Source: Planctomycetota bacterium (GTDB lineage Bacteria > Planctomycetota > B15-G4 > JADJEK01). Taken from it: a stretch of 10,868 nt of DNA. The notes beneath the pieces were generated by a model. That model had not been told where the DNA came from, did no database searches, and saw only the letters and a program-made list of their open reading frames with translations. The position numbers and the translations under genes are program-made. The stretch covers positions 1-10,868 of the forward strand of contig JAEUIB010000893.1 of assembly GCA_016795255.1 (NCBI GenBank). Direction: 5' to 3'. This document shows positions 6,144 through 10,868 of this stretch, one piece after another; within the stretch, counting starts at the first letter, position 1, and each line of letters opens with the position of its first letter.

Positions 6144-6803
6144 ATGGCTCTCACCCGCGAACAGATCGTCCGCCGCGCCGCGCAGGAGTTGCGCGACGGC
6201 TACTCCGTGAACCTCGGCATCGGCATCCCGACGCTGGTCGCGAACTGCATCCCGCCCGGCATGGACATCGTGCTGCAGAGCGAGAACGGGATGCTCGGCA
6301 TCGGTCCGTTCCCGACCGAAGCCGAGGTCGACCCCGACCTGATCAACGCCGGCAAGCAGACGATCACCGAGGCGAAGGGCGCGGTGTATTTCCACTCCGC
6401 CGACTCGTTCGCGATGATCCGCGGCGGCCACGTCGACCTGACGATCCTCGGCGCGATGCAGGTCTCGCAGGACGGCGACCTCGCGAACTGGATGATCCCC
6501 GGGAAGATGGTGAAGGGCATGGGCGGCGCGATGGACCTGGTCGCCGGCGCGCGGCGCGTGGTCGTCACGATGGAGCACGTCGCGAAGGGCGACGAGAAGA
6601 AGATCCTGCGCGAGTGCTCGCTGCCGCTGACCGGACGGCGCGTCGTGCATCGCGTGATCACGGACCTGTGCGTGCTCGACGTCCGGCCCGGCGCGCCGAT
6701 GCTGCTGGTCGAACTCGCGCCCGGAGTCAGCGTCGACGACGTCCGCGAGCGCACCGGCGCCGCGATCACGACCGAAGGAACCCCGAAGACCATCGCGCTG
6801 TGA
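6144..6803 (+). CDS. scoB: 3-oxoacid CoA-transferase subunit B (catalytic Glu subunit)
   Basis: This 219-residue protein matches the normal length of subunit B. NLGIGIPT (23-30) and LQSENGMLG (44-52) are the diagnostic segments, the second carrying E47, the glutamate that forms the covalent glutamyl-CoA intermediate in this family. GPFPTEAEVDPDLINAGKQT, GGHVDLTILGAMQV and GKMVKGMGGAMDLV are all as expected for SCOT. It pairs with the preceding subunit A to form the active heteromer. The ATG has AAGGA (6133-6137) six bases upstream. Its TGA stop overlaps the GTG start of the repeat protein that follows, so translation of that protein is probably coupled. Nothing appears damaged; an active enzyme is expected. 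Confidence 0.94.
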   Translation: MALTREQIVRRAAQELRDGYSVNLGIGIPTLVANCIPPGMDIVLQSENGMLGIGPFPTEAEVDPDLINAGKQTITEAKGAVYFHSADSFAMIRGGHVDLTILGAMQVSQDGDLANWMIPGKMVKGMGGAMDLVAGARRVVVTMEHVAKGDEKKILRECSLPLTGRRVVHRVITDLCVLDVRPGAPMLLVELAPGVSVDDVRERTGAAITTEGTPKTIAL

Positions 6804-9142
6804 TCCGCGAAGAACGCAATGCGCTCGTCCTGCTGCTGGTGTTCGCGCTCGGCGCGTTCGCCCTCTACTTCTTCGTGTTGAAGCCGGCCCTCGAGTCGGC
6901 CGCGACCCCGTCGACGCCGACCGCGGTCGCCGACGACACGCCGGCGGCGGACGACGTCGCGGATCTGCGCCCGAAAGCCGCGAAGCGGATGTTCGCGCTG
7001 CGGATGCACGTGTTCGACGCGACGCACGGCGGACCGATCGAAGCGCCGACGCTGACGGTCCTCGGCGCGGACGACGTCGGCGCCGAGCCGGTGGTCACGC
7101 ACCTGCCGACCGGCGGCATCACGATCGACATGCTGCCGCCCGGCATCACGTTCGGCTTGAAGATCCAAGCTCCCGGCTACCGGTCGGCGACGCTGAACCG
7201 ACTGCGCGGCGAAGCGCGGCAGGTCCAGGATCTCGGCGTCATCGCGCTCGAACCGCTGCGACGACTCGACGTGACGGTGTTCGGCGCCGACGACGCGCCG
7301 ATCGCGGATGCCTCGCTGACGCTGTTCGCGCTCGACGCGCCGCTGCCGCGGACCGACGGCTTCGATCGTGCCGCGCGCCTCGCGGAAGCGTTGCGCGACA
7401 CGCCGGCCGCGAGCGCGACGTCGGCGCGGGACGGCACGGCCGTGTTCTCCGGGCTGCCACCGCGACGCTTCGCCTTGCGCATCGATTCCGCGAGCGGAGC
7501 GACGGCGCTCGTCCCCGAGATCGACCTGACGCGTCGACCGGCGTTCCTGCACGTCCCGATCGCGGCCGGCATCGCGGCGCGCGGCACGCTGCGGCGATCC
7601 AGCGGCGACACCCCGAACGACGACGGCGCTCGCCTGCTACTGCTCGAGTTCCCGGCGCTCGGCGCCGAACTGCTGTCGCTCGCCGACGTCGCCGTGGCGC
7701 GCGACGGATCGTTCAGCGTGCCGCGGATCCTCGCGCTGCCGCACGTCGCCGTGCCGCGCGTCTCCGGCGCCGCATCGATGGTCTTCGGCCCGTGGAACGT
7801 CAGCGCCGACGTCCCGATCGAGCTGCGGACCGAGGACGGCTGCGCCGTCGAAGGCGTCGTGCTCGACGCCGACCAGAAGCCGGTCGAACACGCGGCGGTC
7901 GAGCTGTGGTGCAAGCGCCGCGGCGCGCCGATCGGCAAGACCACGACCGGCAAGGACGGTCGGTACCGCGTCGAGGGCTTGCCGGCCTGCGCGGCGCGCC
8001 TGCGCGTCGTCGCTCCCATCGAGGGCGCCGACGAACGCATCGTGGAATTGCGCTCGGGCCCACCGGCGAACGTCGCGGTCCGGCTCGCCGGCAGCACCGT
8101 CCTCGAAGGCGTGGTGCAAGACGAGGTCGGCCAGCCGCTGCCCGGCGCGTTGGTCGAGACCGTGTGGCCGCAGCGTCGCGAACTCGCGGACCTGAACGGT
8201 CGGTTCCGCATCACCGGACTCGCCCCCGGCGACGTCGTGCTGCGTTCGAGCTGGCCCGGACGCCGGCCGTTCGAGCAGCGCTACACCGTCCGCCTGCGCG
8301 AGACGGCGTTCGTCGAATGCAGTCTGCTGCGCGAACACACGCTGCAAGTCACCGTACTGTCGCCGGAGAAGGTCGCCGAAGCGAACGTCTCGGTCGTCGC
8401 GATCCCGCTGGCGGCGGATGGCACGCCGGACGAGGTCGGCACGCGGATCGCGACGTCGGGCGGGGACGGCATCGCGCGCTTCGGCGGCCTCGCGCCACCC
8501 GCCCGCTTCGTGCTGTTGTCGGCCGGCGGCAGCGGAGCACCGGTGAAGTCGCAGCCGTTCTCGCTCGACGAGGCCGGCGCGGTCACGGCGGTCGCGCTGA
8601 CGCAGCGCGCGGCCGGCTCGATCGAGGGCGTCGTGCGCGGCGACGACGGCACGCCGTTGGCGCACACGTTGGTCCGCGTCCACGGTTCGCTCGATCCGTG
8701 GTTCGAGCGGCTCGTCGACAACACGGTCCGCCCGGTGCTGACCAGCGCGAGCGGCTTCTATCGCGTCGGCGGCTTGCCGCCCGGTACGTATCGCGTCACC
8801 GCGTCGGGCGCAGGCCGCGCTCCGGCGGCGGTGTCCGACCTGGTCCTGAACGATCGCGGCGCGCTGACCGGCGTCGATCTGGCGCTCGCTCCCGCGCCCG
8901 ACCTCGAAGGCGTCGTGACCGGCGCGGACGGACGACCGGTCGCCGGCGCCGAAGTCACGCTGGCCGGTGATTCCGGGGCCCAGGCCGCGACGACGGTGCT
9001 CGCCGACGGCGCTGGCCGCTTCCGCTTCACCCCCGAACCCCACGAAGGCGTCGTCCTGCGAGCTCGGGGACCGCTGCGCGGCTCGGGCCGCGCGGAGCCC
9101 GCCCCGTCCGGGCCGACGATCGTCGTGCTGACCGACCCATGA
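6800..9142 (+). CDS. membrane-anchored protein of tandem carboxypeptidase-regulatory-like beta-sandwich repeats
   Basis: This 780-residue protein starts at GTG 6800, overlapping the scoB stop as GTGA; a weak GAAG lies about 11 bases upstream and no better in-frame start exists. Residues about 9-27 form one membrane helix, followed by an Ala/Pro/Thr-rich linker to about 65. The rest is at least seven related modules starting near residues 68, 156, 257 (degenerate), 351, 435, 515, 608 and 702. The clearest share an (L/I)EGVV start, a G.P(L/V).(G/H)A.V stretch, and a DG.(Y/F)R..GL or similar turn, as in CarboxypepD_reg-like domains (transthyretin/prealbumin-like fold). No peptidase catalytic domain is present, so it is a structural or binding protein, exposed outside the cytoplasmic membrane. 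Such proteins are frequent in Planctomycetota. Its placement inside a CoA-transferase operon is unusual. The ligand is unknown. Confidence 0.85.
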   Translation: MIREERNALVLLLVFALGAFALYFFVLKPALESAATPSTPTAVADDTPAADDVADLRPKAAKRMFALRMHVFDATHGGPIEAPTLTVLGADDVGAEPVVTHLPTGGITIDMLPPGITFGLKIQAPGYRSATLNRLRGEARQVQDLGVIALEPLRRLDVTVFGADDAPIADASLTLFALDAPLPRTDGFDRAARLAEALRDTPAASATSARDGTAVFSGLPPRRFALRIDSASGATALVPEIDLTRRPAFLHVPIAAGIAARGTLRRSSGDTPNDDGARLLLLEFPALGAELLSLADVAVARDGSFSVPRILALPHVAVPRVSGAASMVFGPWNVSADVPIELRTEDGCAVEGVVLDADQKPVEHAAVELWCKRRGAPIGKTTTGKDGRYRVEGLPACAARLRVVAPIEGADERIVELRSGPPANVAVRLAGSTVLEGVVQDEVGQPLPGALVETVWPQRRELADLNGRFRITGLAPGDVVLRSSWPGRRPFEQRYTVRLRETAFVECSLLREHTLQVTVLSPEKVAEANVSVVAIPLAADGTPDEVGTRIATSGGDGIARFGGLAPPARFVLLSAGGSGAPVKSQPFSLDEAGAVTAVALTQRAAGSIEGVVRGDDGTPLAHTLVRVHGSLDPWFERLVDNTVRPVLTSASGFYRVGGLPPGTYRVTASGAGRAPAAVSDLVLNDRGALTGVDLALAPAPDLEGVVTGADGRPVAGAEVTLAGDSGAQAATTVLADGAGRFRFTPEPHEGVVLRARGPLRGSGRAEPAPSGPTIVVLTDP

Positions 9143-9855
9143 CGCCGACGATCATCGCGCACCGTGGCGCGCCGCGATTGCGCCACGAGAACACGGTGGC
9201 CGCGGTTCGCGCCGCACTGCCGTTCGCGCCGGACTTCGTCGAGATCGACGTCCACGCGACGGCGGACGGCGCCGTCGTCGTCCATCACGACGCGGATCTG
9301 CGTCGTTCGGCCGGAATCGACGCGTTCGTCGAAGACCTGGCCCTCGAACGTCTCCGCACGTTGCGACTCGCGTTCGGCACGAAGTCGACCGAGCCGGTGG
9401 CGACGTTGGAAGACGTCGCGTGGTCGTCCCGCGGAGTCCCCCTCGTCGTCGAGTTGAAGGCGTCGTGCCGCGGACGCGACCTCGACCTCGCCGATGCCGT
9501 GCTCGCGCGGCGCCCGTTGCTGCATCCTGCGAGCGTGTTCATCTCGTTCGAGGCCGCGATCGTCGAGCGCGCGTTGTGCACGCTCGATCCCGGTCGGGTC
9601 GGCCTGATCCGCAACCGCGAGTACGGCGACAACGGCTGGCGCGACGCCGTCGCGTCGGCGGCGCGTCTCGCGGTGTTGTCGAAGACGATCGCGACGCCCG
9701 AGCGCGTCGCCGCACTGCACGCCGCGGGCAAGCGGGTCTGGATCTACGCGCTCGACGACGATGCCGAACTCGAGCGCGGACTCGCGCTCCGCGCCGACGG
9801 GATCATCACGAACGAGCCCGATCGCGCGGCGCGGCTCGTGCGCCACGACCGCTGA
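9139..9855 (+). CDS. glycerophosphodiester phosphodiesterase (GDPD family)
   Basis: This 238-residue cytoplasmic protein has the length of short UgpQ-type enzymes and lacks a signal peptide. It carries the GDPD TIM-barrel signature: IIAHRGAP (H8, R9), HENT (E17, N18), VEIDVH (E35, D37), VVVHHDADL (H50, D51) and VVELK (E105, K107). The C-terminal GKRVWIYALDDD and ADGIITNEPDRA segments are typical. These enzymes hydrolyse glycerophosphodiesters from deacylated phospholipids to glycerol-3-phosphate and an alcohol, using a divalent metal. The ATG overlaps the previous stop as ATGA and has no good Shine-Dalgarno sequence, which suggests reinitiation by ribosomes finishing the repeat protein. It is the last gene of the operon and ends convergent to the DedA gene. 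Specific substrate is not readable from sequence. Confidence 0.92.
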   Translation: MTPTIIAHRGAPRLRHENTVAAVRAALPFAPDFVEIDVHATADGAVVVHHDADLRRSAGIDAFVEDLALERLRTLRLAFGTKSTEPVATLEDVAWSSRGVPLVVELKASCRGRDLDLADAVLARRPLLHPASVFISFEAAIVERALCTLDPGRVGLIRNREYGDNGWRDAVASAARLAVLSKTIATPERVAALHAAGKRVWIYALDDDAELERGLALRADGIITNEPDRAARLVRHDR

Positions 9856-9867
9856 CCTCGTCGGTCA
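9853..9867. terminator. stop-to-stop inverted repeat between GDPD and DedA genes
   Basis: TGACC (9853-9857) and GGTCA (9863-9867) are inverted arms around TCGTC. As at 4239-4254, the outer bases are the TGA stops of the two convergent genes. Three of the five pairs follow simply from both stops being TGA, so the hairpin is weaker evidence here. No T-tract is seen. Confidence 0.3.
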
Positions 9868-10485
9868 CGACGCCGCGTCGGACGCCGCACTGCGGCGACC
9901 GCGCCACCATCGCCAGCCGAAGTAGACCGAGAAGCCGACGATCAGCGCGAGGATCACGCGGTCGGCCTGCGCCATCGCGGAGAACGCGCTCTCGATATGG
10001 CCGCCGAAGCGCCAACCGAGCCAGATCCACACCGGCGCCGACACCAGCGCACCGATGAAATCGAGCAGCACGAACGTCCGGTACTTCATGCCGAGCGTGC
10101 CGGCCGTGAAGTACACGCAGGCGCGAATGCCGGCGATGAAGCGTGCGAAGAACACGACCTTCAGCGCGTGCTCGTCGAACTGCCCTTGGACCTTCGCCAT
10201 GCGTTCGGCGTGCAGCATGCGCGCGAACAGCTTCTTGCGCAGCAGAGCCGGCCCGTAGCGCCGGCCGAGCCAGAACAGGATCGAGTCGCCGACCAGGATG
10301 CCGAGGATGCCGATCGCGACCATGCCCGGGTACGTCGCGTGGCCTTCGTAGACGACCACGCCGGCGCCGACCAACGGCACGTCTTCGGGCAACGGCAGCC
10401 CGACGCCGCAGAGCACGAGGACGCCGAACACGGCGGCGTAGCCGTAGTCGAGGAACACCGTGCGGAGAGCGTCGAACAGGTCCAA
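9865..10485 (-). CDS. DedA/VTT family membrane protein
   Basis: This 206-residue polytopic membrane protein is read from TTG at 10485. The N-terminal CGVGLPLPEDVPLVGAG (26-42), GDSILFWLGRRYG (66-78) and FARFIAGIRACVYFTAG (113-129) segments are characteristic of the DedA family, whose members include flippase-like lipid transporters and proteins needed for membrane-potential and drug tolerance. R115 and R121 match the conserved arginine pair of the family. The usual proline in RFxPGxR is alanine (A118), and the acidic residue often found before GLPLP is C26; both may be subfamily traits. The C-terminus ends in a basic WRWWRGRR stretch at 191-198. No in-frame ATG is available. GTG at 10572 would add 29 residues that do not resemble the family and would start upstream of the promoter candidate, so TTG is preferred, though it lacks a strong ribosome binding site. 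Confidence 0.87.
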   Translation of the reverse strand: MDLFDALRTVFLDYGYAAVFGVLVLCGVGLPLPEDVPLVGAGVVVYEGHATYPGMVAIGILGILVGDSILFWLGRRYGPALLRKKLFARMLHAERMAKVQGQFDEHALKVVFFARFIAGIRACVYFTAGTLGMKYRTFVLLDFIGALVSAPVWIWLGWRFGGHIESAFSAMAQADRVILALIVGFSVYFGWRWWRGRRSAASDAAS

Positions 10486-10545
10486 GCCGGGTCTGCCGTC
10501 GGGAGGGCGCGACGAGCCGAACTCGAAGCGACCGGGAAGTGCGGG

Positions 10546-10576
10546 AGTGTAGCGGCAAAGCCGCGAGGTCACGCAA
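10546..10576 (-). promoter_or_regulatory. possible promoter of the DedA gene
   Basis: On the minus strand TTGCGT (10576-10571) and TACACT (10551-10546) could be -35 and -10 hexamers, spaced 19 bases, slightly long. The spacer includes the small inverted repeat GCGGC-AAA-GCCGC (10552-10564). Predicted transcription would begin about 50 bases before the TTG start at 10485, agreeing with that start choice. Confidence 0.3.
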
Positions 10577-10585
10577 CGATCGGCG

Positions 10586-10597
10586 TCGCTCGAGCGA
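10586..10597. repeat. 12-bp perfect palindrome in the DedA upstream region
   Basis: TCGCTCGAGCGA is its own reverse complement. GGC (10582-10584) and GCC (10598-10600) extend it with a one-base bulge. It sits about 10 bases upstream of the candidate -35 and about 28 bases after the stop of the preceding minus-strand gene, so it could be a regulator site or part of that gene's terminator. Confidence 0.3.
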
Positions 10598-10624
10598 GCC
10601 CCCGCCGACCGAGGTCCGCCCCCC

Positions 10625-10868
10625 TCATCGACGCGACGACAGCGCTTCCTTGATGCGGGCGACCGCGGCCGCGCGCGCCGCCTCGTCGCCGTCCGGGTCG
10701 AACCCCCGCAGATCGACGCCGCGCCGGGTCGAGGCGACCATCGCTTCGAGGCGCACCGACCGATCGATGTGCGCGAGGAGTTGCACGACGAGCCGCACGT
10801 CGACCGTCGGATCCGTCCCGGCCGCCGCGAGCGCTTTGCGCAGCGCCAGCGCGTCGGCATGCGGATCC
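10625..10868 (-). CDS. C-terminal 80 residues of an unrecognised protein (5' end outside window)
   Basis: On the minus strand the frame beginning at 10867 is open for 80 codons and ends in TGA (10627-10625). The peptide is charged and probably helical, rich in Ala, Arg, Leu and Asp, for example LVVQLLAHIDRSVRLEAMVA, and ends in RIKEALSSRR. G/C-ending codons dominate in this frame as in the other real genes, which is the main reason to call it coding. I see no diagnostic motif and cannot assign a family. It lies 139 bases upstream of the DedA gene on the same strand, with a candidate promoter and a palindrome between them, so they may be separate units. Confidence applies to coding status, not function. 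Confidence 0.65.
   Translation of the reverse strand, partial: DPHADALALRKALAAAGTDPTVDVRLVVQLLAHIDRSVRLEAMVASTRRGVDLRGFDPDGDEAARAAAVARIKEALSSRR

Noticed and set aside
4211..6154. Very long minus-strand open frames opposite the CoA-transferase and secreted-protein genes
   Set aside because: Their translations are Arg/Asp/Ala-rich and motif-free, while the overlapping frames give clear ScoA, ScoB and a signal-peptide protein.
9865..10485. DedA protein lacking the usual Pro in RFxPGxR and an acidic residue before GLPLP, as a novel variant
   Set aside because: I recall DedA subfamilies with CGxGLPxPED-type N-termini, so these changes are more likely a known subfamily pattern than something new; they are noted in the annotation.
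10486..10860. N-terminal extension of the DedA frame by over 120 residues
   Set aside because: The extension is Arg/Ser/Pro-rich, overlaps a better-supported coding frame at 10625-10868, and resembles no DedA N-terminus. TTG 10485 or at most GTG 10572 is preferred.
1..10868. CRISPR array, tRNA, transposon ends, toxin-antitoxin or defence genes
   Set aside because: No regularly spaced repeats, cloverleaf-like sequence, transposase or nuclease motifs were seen. Almost all sequence is explained by ordinary housekeeping or envelope genes.

Overview
The window is a high-G+C bacterial chromosome segment. It is densely coded, with codons strongly biased to G/C at the third position and recognisable AAGGA/GGAG-type ribosome binding sites before most genes. 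The gene content suggests Planctomycetota: a MoxR/Mg-chelatase-like partner followed by a von Willebrand A protein, an AlgX/AlgI-like acyltransferase pair, and a membrane-anchored protein built of carboxypeptidase-regulatory-like repeats. Another high-G+C Gram-negative phylum such as Myxococcota is not excluded. I see no tRNA, rRNA, CRISPR array, insertion sequence or phage gene.

Layout. (1) 1-1207, plus strand: the tail of a gene, probably an AAA+ ATPase, then a VWA protein with a complete metal-binding MIDAS site. (2) 1282-4241, plus strand: an AlgX/AlgJ-like SGNH protein whose stop overlaps the TTG start of an MBOAT (AlgI-like) membrane O-acyltransferase. Together they look like a cell-surface polysaccharide acylation module. 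(3) 4252-5151, minus strand: an unrecognised secreted protein with an Ig-like C-terminus, convergent with the MBOAT gene. (4) 5152-5413: a divergent intergenic region with a -10-like element and an 11-bp direct repeat before the next operon. (5) 5414-9855, plus strand: the two subunits of a 3-oxoacid CoA-transferase, then a 780-residue repeat protein and a glycerophosphodiester phosphodiesterase. The last three genes overlap stop-to-start by 4 bases, so this looks like a single transcript. (6) 9865-10485, minus strand: a DedA/VTT membrane protein. (7) 10625-10868, minus strand: the C-terminus of an unrecognised gene.

The genes fall into three plausible working groups: an ATPase/VWA pair, a surface acyltransferase pair, and a CoA-transferase operon carrying two envelope or lipid-related passengers. 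I do not see a clear new defence or mobile system. The items most worth a second look are the Asp-to-His change in the catalytic motif of the AlgX-like protein, inverted repeats that run exactly from stop codon to stop codon at both convergent gene junctions, the direct repeat at the CoA-transferase promoter, and the odd composition of the CoA-transferase operon.
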